Shown here: positions 39,801 through 51,179 of the stretch, one piece after another
How the letters are laid out: each line of letters opens with the position of its first letter
How positions within the stretch are numbered: position 1 is the first letter of the stretch
Assembly: GCA_936450465.1 (NCBI GenBank)
Contig: OW388292.1
Location: 26,008,652 to 26,072,651, forward strand
DNA from: Gibbula magus
Taxonomy: Eukaryota > Mollusca > Gastropoda > Trochida > Trochidae
Length of the DNA: 64,000 nucleotides
Direction: 5' to 3'
Notes under the pieces: generated by a model
The model's database searches: none
What the model was told of the DNA's origin: nothing
What the model saw: only the letters and a program-made list of their open reading frames with translations
Made by a program: the position numbers and the translations under genes

Positions 39801-42404
39801 TACATCCGTTCCTCGTCCTGTCTCTGTACAATATGTTTATACCGTTGCTAACTCCCTATTATGTCGGTGTACATCCGTTCCTCGTCCTGTCTCTGTACAA
39901 TATGTTTATACCATTGCTAGCTCCCTATTATGTCGGTGTACATCCGTTCCTCGTCCTGTCTCTGTACAATATGTTTATACCATTGCTAGCTCCCTATTAT
40001 GTCGGTGTACATCCGTTCCTCGTCCTGTCTCTGTACAATATGTTTATACCATCGCTAGCTCCCTATTATGTCGGTGTACATCCGTTCCTCGTCCTGTCTC
40101 TGTACAACATGTTTATACCATTGCTAGCTCCCTATTATGTCGGTGTACATCCGTTCCTCGTCCTGTCTCTGTACAACATGTTTATACCGTTGCTAACTCC
40201 CTATTATGTCGGTGTACATCCGTTCCTCGTCCTGTCTCTGTACAATATGTTTATATCATTGCTAGCTCCCTATTATGTCGGTGTACATCCGTTCCTCGTC
40301 CTGTCTCTGTACAATATGTTTATACCATTGCTAGCTCCCTATTATGTCGGTGTACATCCGTTCCTCGTCCTGTCTCTGTACAATATGTTTATACCATCGC
40401 TAGCTCCCTATTATGTCGGTGTACATCCGTTCCTCGTCCTGTCTCTGTACAACATGTTTATACCGTTGCTAACTCCCTATTATGTCGGTGTACATCCGTT
40501 CCTCGTCCTGTCTCTGTACAATATGTTTATATCATTGCTAGCTCCCTATTATGTCGGTGTACATCCGTTCCTCGTCCTGTCTCTGTACAATATGTTTATA
40601 CCATCGCTAGCTCCCTATTATGTCGGTGTACATCCGTTCCTCGTCCTGTCGCTGTACAACATGTTTATACCGTTGCTAACTCCCTATTATGTCGGTGTAC
40701 ATCCGTTCCTCGTCCTGTCTCTGTACAATATGTTTATATCATTGCTAGCTCCCTATTATGTCGGTGTACATCCGTTCCTCGTCCTGTCTCTGTACAATAT
40801 GTTTATACCGTTGCTATCTCCCTATTATGTCGGTGTACATCCGTTCCTCGTCCTGTCTCTGTACACTATGTTTATACCATTGCTAGCTCCCTATTATGTC
40901 GGTGTACATCCGTTCCTCGTCCTGTCTCTGTACAATATGTTTATACCATTGCTAGTTCCCTATTATGTCGGTGTACATCCGTTCCTCGTCCTGTCTCTGT
41001 ACAACATGTTTATACCATTGCTAGCTCCCTATTATGTCGGTGTACATCCGTTCCTCGTCCTGTCTCTGTACAATATGTTTATACCATTGCTAGCTCCTTA
41101 TTATGTCGGTGTACATCCGTTCCTCGTCCTGTCTCTGTACAATATGTTTATACCGTTGCTAGCTCCCTATCATGTCGGTGTACATCCGTTCCTCGTCCTG
41201 TCTCTGTACAATATGTTTATACCGTTGCTAACTCCCTATTATGTCGGTGTACATCCGTTCCTCGTCCTGTCTCTGTACAATATGTTTATACCATTGCTAG
41301 CTCCCTATTATGTCGGTGTACATCCGTTCCTCGTCCTGTCTCTGTACAATATGTTTATACCATTGCTAGCTCCCTATTATGTCGGTGTACATCCGTTCCT
41401 CGTCCTGTCTCTGTACAATATGTTTATACCATCGCTAGCTCCCTATTATGTCGGTGTACATCCGTTCCTCGTCCTGTCTCTGTACAACATGTTTATACCA
41501 TTGCTAGCTCCCTATTATGTCGGTGTACATCCGTTCCTCGTCCTGTCTCTGTACAATATGTTTATACCATCGCTAGCTCCCTATTATGTCGGTGTACATC
41601 CGTTCCTCGTCCTGTCTCTGTACAACATGTTTATACCGTTGCTAACTCCCTATTATGTCGGTGTACATCCGTTCCTCGTCCTGTCTCTGTACAATATGTT
41701 TATATCATTGCTAGCTCCCTATTATGTCGGTGTACATCCGTTCCTCGTCCTGTCTCTGTACAATATGTTTATACCATCGCTAGCTCCCTATTATGTCGGT
41801 GTACATCCGTTCCTCGTCCTGTCTCTGTACAACATGTTTATACCGTTGCTAACTCCCTATTATGTCGGTGTACATCCGTTCCTCGTCCTGTCTCTGTACA
41901 ATATGTTTATACCATTGCTAGCTCCCTATTATGTCGGTGTACATCCGTTCCTCGTCCTGTCTCTGTACAATATGTTTATACCATCGCTAGCTCCCTATTA
42001 TGTCGGTGTACATCCGTTCCTCGTCCTGTCTCTGTACAATATGTTTATACCGTTGCTAACTCCCTATTATGTCGGTGTACATCCGTTCCTCGTCCTGTCT
42101 CTGTACAATATGTTTATATCATTGCTAGCTCCCTATTATGTCGGTGTACATCCGTTCCTCGTCCTGTCGCTGTACAACATGTTTATACCGTTGCTAACTC
42201 CCTATTATGTCGGTGTACATCCGTTCCTCGTCCTGTCTCTGTACAATATGTTTATATCATTGCTAGCTCCCTATTATGTCGGTGTACATCCGTTCCTCGT
42301 CCTGTCTCTGTACAATATGTTTATACCATTGCTAGCTCCCTATTATGTCGGTGTACATCCGTTCCTCGTCCTGTCTCTGTACAATATGTTTATACCATTG
42401 CTAG

Positions 42405-45400
42405 TTCCCTATTATGTCGGTGTACATCCGTTCCTCGTCCTGTCTCTGTACAACATGTTTATACCATTGCTAGCTCCCTATTATGTCGGTGTACATCCGT
42501 TCCTCGTCCTGTCTCTGTACAATATGTTTATACCATTGCTAGCTCCTTATTATGTCGGTGTACATCCGTTCCTCGTCCTGTCTCTGTACAATATGTTTAT
42601 ACCGTTGCTAGCTCCCTATCATGTCGGTGTACATCCGTTCCTCGTCCTGTCTCTGTACAATATGTTTATACCGTTGCTAACTCCCTATTATGTCGGTGTA
42701 CATCCGTTCCTCGTCCTGTCTCTGTACAATATGTTTATACCATTGCTAGCTCCCTATTATGTCGTTGTACATCCGTTCCTCGTCCTGTCTCTGTACAATA
42801 TGTTTATACCATTGCTAGCTCCCTATTATGTCGGTGTACATCCGTTCCTCGTCCTGTCTCTGTACAATATGTTTATACCATCGTTAGCTCCTTATTATGT
42901 CGGTGTACATCCGTTCCTCGTCCTGTCTCTGTACAACATGTTTATACCATTGCTAGCTCCCTATTATGTCGGTGTACATCCGTTCCTCGTCCTGTCTCTG
43001 TACAATATGTTTATACCATTGCTAGCTCCCTATTATGTCGGTGTACATCCGTTCCTCGTCCTGTCTCTGTACAACATGTTTATACCATTGCTAGCTCCCT
43101 ATTATGTCGGTGTACATCCGTTCCTCGTCCTGTCTCTGTACAATATGTTTATACCATTGCTAGCTCCTTATTATGTCGGTGTACATCCGTTCCTCGTCCT
43201 GTCTCTGTACAATATGTTTATACCGTTGCTAGCTCCCTATCATGTCGGTGTACATCCGTTCCTCGTCCTGTCTCTGTACAATATGTTTATACCGTTGCTA
43301 ACTCCCTATTATGTCGGTGTACATCCGTTCCTCGTCCTGTCTCTGTACAATATGTTTATACCATTGCTAGCTCCCTATTATGTCGGTGTACATCCGTTCC
43401 TCGTCCTGTCTCTGTACAATATGTTTATACCATTGCTAGCTCCCTATTATGTCGGTGTACATCCGTTCCTCGTCCTGTCTCTGTACAATATGTTTATACC
43501 ATCGCTAGCTCCCTATTATGTCGGTGTACATCCGTTCCTCGTCCTGTCTCTGTACAACATGTTTATACCATTGCTAGCTCCCTATTATGTCGGTGTACAT
43601 CCGTTCCTCGTCCTGTCTCTGTACAATATGTTTATACCATCGCTAGCTCCCTATTATGTCGGTGTACATCCGTTCCTCGTCCTGTCTCTGTACAACATGT
43701 TTATACCGTTGCTAACTCCCTATTATGTCGGTGTACATCCGTTCCTCGTCCTGTCTCTGTACAATATGTTTATATCATTGCTAGCTCCCTATTATGTCGC
43801 TGTACATCCGTTCCTCGTCCTGTCTCTGTACAATATGTTTATACCATCGCTAGCTCCCTATTATGTCGGTGTACATCCGTTCCTCGTCCTGTCTCTGTAC
43901 AACATGTTTATACCGTTGCTAACTCCCTATTATGTCGGTGTACATCCGTTCCTCGTCCTGTCTCTGTACAATATGTTTATACCATTGCTAGCTCCCTATT
44001 ATGTCGGTGTACATCCGTTCCTCGTCCTGTCTCTGTACAATATGTTTATACCATCGCTAGCTCCCTATTATGTCGGTGTACATCCGTTCCTCGTCCTGTC
44101 TCTGTACAACATGTTTATACCGTTGCTAACTCCCTATTATGTCGGTGTACATCCGTTCCTCGTCCTGTCTCTGTACAATATGTTTATATCATTGCTAGCT
44201 CCCTATTATGTCGGTGTACATCCGTTCCTCGTCCTGTCGCTGTACAACATGTTTATACCGTTGCTAACTCCCTATTATGTCGGTGTACATCCGTTCCTCG
44301 TCCTGTCTCTGTACAATATGTTTATATCATTGCTAGCTCCCTATTATGTCGGTGTACATCCGTTCCTCGTCCTGTCTCTGTACAATATGTTTATACCATT
44401 GCTAGCTCCCTATTATGTCGGTGTACATCCGTTCCTCGTCCTGTCTCTGTACAATATGTTTATACCGTTGCTATATTATGTCGGTGTACATCCGTTCCTC
44501 GTCCTGTCTCTGTACAACATGTTTATACCATTGCTAGCTCCCTATTATGTCGGTGTACATCCGTTCCTCGTCCTGTCTCTGTACAATATGTTTATACCAT
44601 TGCTAGCTCCTTATTATGTCGGTGTACATCCGTTCCTCGTCCTGTCTCTGTACAATATGTTTATACCGTTGCTAGCTCCCTATCATGTCGGTGTACATCC
44701 GTTCCTCGTCCTGTCTCTGTACAATATGTTTATACCGTTGCTAACTCCCTATTATGTCGGTGTACATCCGTTCCTCGTCCTGTCTCTGTACAATATGTTT
44801 ATACCATTGCTAGCTCCCTATTATGTCGGTGTACATCCGTTCCTCGTCCTGTCTCTGTACAATATGTTTATACCATTGCTAGCTCCCTATTATGTCGGTG
44901 TACATCCGTTCCTCGTCCTGTCTCTGTACAATATGTTTATACCATCGTTAGCTCCTTATTATGTCGGTGTACATCCGTTCCTCGTCCTGTCTCTGTACAA
45001 CATGTTTATACCATTGCTAGCTCCCTATTATGTCGGTGTACATCCGTTCCTCGTCCTGTCTCTGTACAATATGTTTATACCATTGCTAGCTCCCTATTAT
45101 GTCGGTGTACATCCGTTCCTCGTCCTGTCTCTGTACAACATGTTTATACCATTGCTAGCTCCCTATTATGTCGGTGTACATCCGTTCCTCGTCCTGTCTC
45201 TGTACAATATGTTTATACCATTGCTAGCTCCTTATTATGTCGGTGTACATCCGTTCCTCGTCCTGTCTCTGTACAATATGTTTATACCGTTGCTAGCTCC
45301 CTATCATGTCGGTGTACATCCGTTCCTCGTCCTGTCTCTGTACAATATGTTTATACCGTTGCTAACTCCCTATTATGTCGGTGTACATCCGTTCCTCGTC

Positions 45401-46500
45401 CTGTCTCTGTACAATATGTTTATACCATTGCTAGCTCCCTATTATGTCGGTGTACATCCGTTCCTCGTCCTGTCTCTGTACAATATGTTTATACCATTGC
45501 TAGCTCCCTATTATGTCGGTGTACATCCGTTCCTCGTCCTGTCTCTGTACAATATGTTTATACCATCGCTAGCTCCTTATTATGTCGGTGTACATCCGTT
45601 CCTCGTCCTGTCTCTGTACAACATGTTTATACCATTGCTAGCTCCCTATTATGTCGGTGTACATCCGTTCCTCGTCCTGTCTCTGTACAATATGTTTATA
45701 CCATTGCTAGCTCCTTATTATGTCGGTGTACATCCGTTCCTCGACCTGTCTCTGTACAACATGTTTATACCATTGCTAGCTCCCTATTATGTCGGTGTAC
45801 ATCCGTTCCTCGTCCTGTCTCTGTACAATATGTTTATACCATTGCTAGCTCCCTATTATGTCGGTGTACATCCGTTCCTCGTCCTGTCGCTGTACAACAT
45901 GTTTATACCGTTGCTAACTCCCTATTATGTCGGTGTACATCCGTTCCTCGTCCTGTCTCTGTACAATATGTTTATATCATTGCTAGCTCCCTATTATGTC
46001 GGTGTACATCCGTTCCTCGTCCTGTCTCTGTACAATATGTTTATACCGTTGCTAACTCCCTATTATGTCGGTGTACATCCGTTCCTCGTCCTGTCTCTGT
46101 ACACTATGTTTATACCATTGCTAGCTCCCTATTATGTCGGTGTACATCCGTTCCTCGTCCTGTCTCTGTACAATATGTTTATACCATTGCTAGTTCCCTA
46201 TTATGTCGGTGTACATCCGTTCCTCGTCCTGTCTCTGTACAACATGTTTATACCATTGCTAGCTCCCTATTATGTCGGTGTACATCCGTTCCTCGTCCTG
46301 TCTCTGTACAATATGTTTATACCATTGCTAGCTCCTTATTATGTCGGTGTACATCCGTTCCTCGTCCTGTCTCTGTACAATATGTTTATACCGTTGCTAG
46401 CTCCCTATCATGTCGGTGTACATCCGTTCCTCGTCCTGTCTCTGTACAATATGTTTATACCGTTGCTAACTCCCTATTATGTCGGTGTACATCCGTTCCT
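42405..46500 (+). repeat. Higher-order duplication of about 30 monomers inside the 69-bp array
   Basis: The rare CAT variant (Tyr-to-His position) occurs at 42,620, 43,241, 44,684 and 45,305. The first and third, and the second and fourth, are each 2,064 bp apart, which is 30 x 69 minus the 6-bp loss near 44,473. A private combination, CATCGTTAGCTCCTTATT, appears at 42,880 and again exactly 2,064 bp later. The block was therefore copied as a unit, and the 6-bp deletion arose in one copy. Confidence 0.85.
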
Positions 46501-49500
46501 CGTCCTGTCTCTGTACAATATGTTTATACCATCGCTAGCTCCCTATTATGTCGGTGTACATCCGTTCCTCGTCCTGTCTCTGTACAATATGTTTATACCA
46601 TTGCTAGCTCCCTATTATGTCGGTGTACATCCGTTCCTCGTCCTGTCTCTGTACAATATGTTTATACCATCGCTAGCTCCCTATTATGTCGGTGTACATC
46701 CGTTCCTCGTCCTGTCTCTGTACAACATGTTTATACCATTGCTAGCTCCCTATTATGTCGGTGTACATCCGTTCCTCGTCCTGTCTCTGTACAATATGTT
46801 TATACCATTGCTAGCTCCTTATTATGTCGGTGTACATCCGTTCCTCGTAATGTCTCTGTACAACATGTTTATACCGTTGCTAACTCCCTATTATGTCGGT
46901 GTACATCCGTTCCTCGTCCTGTCTCTGTACAATATGTTTATATCATTGCTAGCTCCCTATTATGTCGGTGTACATCCGTTCCTCGTCCTGTCTCTGTACA
47001 ATATGTTTATACCGTTGCTAGCTCCCTATTATGTCGGTGTACATCCGTTCCTCGTCCTGTCTCTGTACACTATGTTTATACCATTGCTAGCTCCCTATTA
47101 TGTCGGTGTACATCCGTTCCTCGTCCTGTCTCTGTACAATATGTTTATACCGTTGCTAGCTCCCTATCATGTCGGTGTACATCCGTTCCATGTCCTGTCT
47201 CTGTACAATATGTTTATACCGTTGCTAACTCCCTATTATGTCGGTGTACATCCGTTCCTCGTCCTGTCTCTGTACAATATGTTTATACCATTGCTAGCTC
47301 CCTATTATGTCGGTGTACATCCGTTCCTCGTCCTGTCTCTGTACAATATGTTTATACAATTGCTAGCTCCTTATTATGTCGGTGTACATCCGTTCCTCGT
47401 CCTGTCTCTGTACAATATGTTTATACCGTTGCTAGCTTCCTATCATGTCGGTGTACATCCGTTCCTCGTCCTGTCTCTGTACAATATGTTTATACCATTG
47501 CTAGCTCCCTATTATGTCGGTGTACATCCGTTCCTCGTCCTGTCTCTGTACAATATGTTTATACCATTGCTAGCTCCTTATTATGTCGGTGTACATCCGT
47601 TCCTCGTCCTGTCTCTGTACAATATGTTTATACCGTTGCTAGCTCCCTATCATGTCGGTGTACATCCGTTCCTCGTCCTGTCTCTGTACAATATGTTTAT
47701 ACCGTTGCTAACTCCCTATTATGTCGGTGTACATCCGTTCCTCGTCCTGTCTCTGTACAATATGTTTATACCGTTGCTAACTCCCTATTATGTCGGTGTA
47801 CATCCGTTCCTCGTCCTGTCTCTGTACAATATGTTCATACCATTGCTAGCTCCTTATTATGTCGGTGTACATCCGTTCCTCGTCCTGTCTCTGTACAACA
47901 TGTTTATACCGTTGCTAACTCCCTATTATGTCGGTGTACATCCGTTCCTCGTCCTGTCTCTGTACAATATGTTTATATCATTGCTAGCTCCCTATTATGT
48001 CGGTGTACATCCGTTCCTCGTCCTGTCTCTGTACAATATGTTTATACCGTTGCTAACTCCCTATTATGTCGGTGTACATCCGTTCCTCGTCCTGTCTCTG
48101 TACACTATGTTTATACCATTGCTAGCTCCCTATTATGTCGGTGTACATCCGTTCCTCGTCCTGTCTCTGTACAATATGTTTATACCGTTGCTAGCTCCCT
48201 ATCATGTCGGTGTACATCCGTTCCTCGTCCTGTCTCTGTACAATATGTTTATACCATTGCTAGCTCCCTATTATGTCGGTGTACATCCGTTCCTCGTCCT
48301 GTCTCTGTACAATATGTTTATACCATTGCTAGCTCCTTATTATGTCGGTGTACATCCGTTCCTCGTCCTGTCTCTGTACAATATGTTTATACCGTTGCTA
48401 GCTCCCTATCATGTCGGTGTACATCCGTTCCTCGTCCTGTCTCTGTACAATATGTTTATACCGTTGCTAACTCCCTATTATGTCGGTGTACATCCGTTCC
48501 TCGTCCTGTCTCTGTACAATATGTTTATACCGTTGCTAGCTCCCTATCATGTCGGTGTACATCCGTTCCTCGTCCTGTCTCTGTACAATATGTTTATACC
48601 ATTGCTAGCTCCCTATTATGTCGGTGTACATCCGTTCCTCGTCCTGTCTCTGTACAATATGTTTATACCATTGTTGCTCCTTATTATGTCGGTGTACATC
48701 CGTTCCTCGTCCTGTCTCTGTACAATATGTTTATACCGTTGCTAGCTCCCTATCATGTCGGTGTACATCCGTTCCTCGTCCTGTCTCTGTACAATATGTT
48801 TATACCATCGCTAGTTCCTTATTATGTCGGTGTACATCCGTTCCTCTTCCTGTCTCTGTACAATATGTTTATACCATCGCTAGCTCCCTTTTATGTCGGT
48901 GTACATCCGTTCCTCGTCCTGTCTCTGTACAATATGTTTATACCGTTGCTAACTCCCTATTATGTCGGTGTACATCCGTTCCTCGTCCTGTCTCTGTACA
49001 ATATGTTTATACCATTGCTAGCTCCCTATTATGTCGGTGTACATCCGTTCCTCGACCTGTCTCTGTACAATATGTTTATACCATTGCTAGCTCCCTATTA
49101 TGTCGGTGTACATCCGTTCCTCGTCCTGTCTCTGTACAATATGTTTATACCATCGCTAGCTCCCTATTATGTCGGTGTACATCCGTTCCTCGTCCTGTCT
49201 CTGTACAATATGTTGATATCATTGCTAGCTCCCTATTATGTCGGTGTACATCCGTTCCTCGTCCTGTCTCTGTACAATATGTTTATACCATTGCTAGCTC
49301 CCTATTATGTCGGTGTACATCCGTTCCTCGTCCTGTCTCTGTACAATATGTTTATACCATCGCTAGCTCCCTATTATGTCGGTGTACATCCGTTCCTCGT
49401 CCTGTCTCTGTACAACATGTTTATACCATTGCTAGCTCCCTATTATGTCGGTGTACATCCGTTCCTCGTCCTGTCTCTGTACAATATGTTTATATCATTG

Positions 49501-50083
49501 CTAGCTCCCTATTATGTCGGTGTATATCCGTTCCTCGTCCTGTCTCTGTACAATATGTTTATACCGTTGCTAACTCCCTATTATGTCGGTGTACATCCGT
49601 TCCTCGTCCTGTCTCTGTACAATATGTTTATACCATCGCTAGCTCCCTATTATGTCGGTGTACATCCGTTCCTCATCCTGTCTCTGTACAATATGTTTAT
49701 ATCATTGCTAGCTCCCTATTATGTCGGTGTACATCCGTTCCTCGTCCTGTCTCTGTACAATATGTTTATATCATTGCTAGCTCCCTATTATGTCGGTGTA
49801 CATCCGTTCCTCGTCCTGTCTCTGTACAACATGTTTATATCATTGTTAGTTCCCTAGTATGTCGGTGTACATCCGTTCCTCGTCCTGTCTCTGTACAATA
49901 TGTTTATACCATTGCTAGCTCCCTATTATGTCGGTGTACATCCGTTCCTCGTCCTGTCTCTGTACAATATGTTTATACCGTTGCTAACTCCCTATTATGT
50001 CGGTGTACATCCGTTCCTCGTCCTGTCTCTGTACAATATGTTTATACCATTGCTAGCTCCCTATTATGTCGGTGTACATCCGT

Positions 50084-50323
50084 GCTATTCTTTTGATAAC
50101 ACCAGACTATTCTGTTTCTTTATCTTTGCTATTTACCTGCCAATATCCTATTCTCCTGCAATACATTTAGTATAGTATCCCGTCAGCACTCTGTACAAGT
50201 CAACACCGATTCTATGCTCGTTATTTCCCTATGGCTTGAACATGTTAATGTTTATTTTATACATACGTGTAATGCCCGTGAATTACCATAAAAGTTTGCT
50301 ATTTCCATGTGTCAGTGTTGCTT
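50084..50323. other. Spacer between the 69-bp and 33-bp arrays
   Basis: 240 bp of unrecognised sequence. GCTATTTCCATGTGTCAGTG near 50,299 loosely resembles a decayed 33-bp unit. Confidence 0.4.
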
Positions 50324-51110
50324 GCAGGCTATTTCTATGTACAGCCTATGTTGGTCGCATGTTGTTTCCGTGTACAACCCATGTTGGTCGCATGTTGTTT
50401 CCGTGTACAACCCATGTTGGTCGCATGTTGTTTCCGTGTACAGCCTATGTGTCCGCATGTTGTTTCCGTGTACAACCCATGCTGGTCCCATATTGTTTCC
50501 GTGTACAACCCATGTTGGTCGCATGTTGTTTCTGTGTACAACCCATGTTGGTCGCATGTTGTTTCTGTGTACAACCCATGTTGGTCGCATGTTGTTTCCG
50601 TGTACAACCCATGTTGGTCGCATGTTGTTTCCGTGTACAACCCATGTTGGTCGCATGTTGTTTCCGTGTACAACCCATGTTGGTCGCATGTTGTTTCCGT
50701 GTACAGCCTATGTGTCCGCATGTTGTTTCCGTGTACAACCCATGTTGGTCGCATGTTGTTTCTGTGTACAACCCATGTTGGTCCCATGTTGTTTCCGTGT
50801 ACAACCCATGTTGGTCGCATGTTGTTTCCGTGTACAACCCATGTTGGTCGCATGTTGTTTCCGTGTACAACCCATGTAGGTCGCATGTTGTTTCCGTGTA
50901 CAACCCATGTAGGTCGCATGTTGTTTCCGTGTACAACCCATGTAGGTCGCATGTTGTTTCCGTGTACAACCCATGTTGGTCGCATGTTGTTTCCGTGTAC
51001 AACCCATGTTGGTCGCATGTTGTTTCCGTGTACAACCCATGTTGGTCACATGCTGTCTTCGTCTACAACCAATATTGGTTGCAATGTTAGGGTACAACGG
51101 ATGTTAGTTT
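50324..51110 (+). repeat. 33-bp minisatellite, about 24 copies
   Basis: The unit contains GCATGTTGTTTCCGTGTACA followed by ACCCATGTTGGTC. The stretch 50,324-51,047 is exactly 22 x 33 minus 2, because two copies containing CCTATGTGTCCG (near 50,440 and 50,708) are 32 bp. Two decayed copies follow to about 51,110. Since 33 is a multiple of 3, several frames on both strands stay open (11-residue periods such as VSVYNPCWSHV); the two 1-bp losses shift the frame, which argues against a protein. Confidence 0.95.
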
Positions 51111-51179
51111 CATTTCATTTTCAGACTTTATTTAATGCAAACGTGTTTAGTTCATGTATTTTCACAAAGTAAGTAATCT

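Larger units (their letters stand above)
21380..50083 (+). repeat. Giant 69-bp satellite array, about 416 copies (28.7 kb)
   Basis: The monomer is 69 bp. Taking TTCCTCG as its first bases, landmarks are TGTACA at 17-22, GCTAGC at 39-44 and a second TGTACA at 60-65. Frequent alternatives are few and recur: GTC/GAC at 8-10, AAT/AAC/ACT/GAT at 22-24, CCATTG, CCGTTG, CCATCG or TCATTG at 34-39, GCTAGC or GCTAAC, and TAT/CAT near 52-54. Only four length changes were found: two GTC insertions (28,852 and 30,304), a 6-bp loss near 44,473 and a 1-bp loss near 48,673. Correcting for them, 28,704 bp gives 416 units. Plus-strand frames 1 and 2 are open through a typical monomer; the third plus frame and all minus frames contain a stop in each monomer. 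No transposon or other sequence interrupts the array. Confidence 0.97.

Noticed and set aside
24509..48745. Open frames of 3,243 and 4,833 codons
   Set aside because: Same reason. Variants among monomers change residues freely, a second frame is equally open, and no gene signals are present.
21380..51110. CRISPR array
   Set aside because: There are no unique spacers between repeats; units are directly contiguous, and the genome is eukaryotic.
50236..51172. Overlapping open frames of up to 287 codons on both strands
   Set aside because: By-products of the 33-bp repeat. Two 32-bp units shift the frame, and several frames on both strands are open at once.
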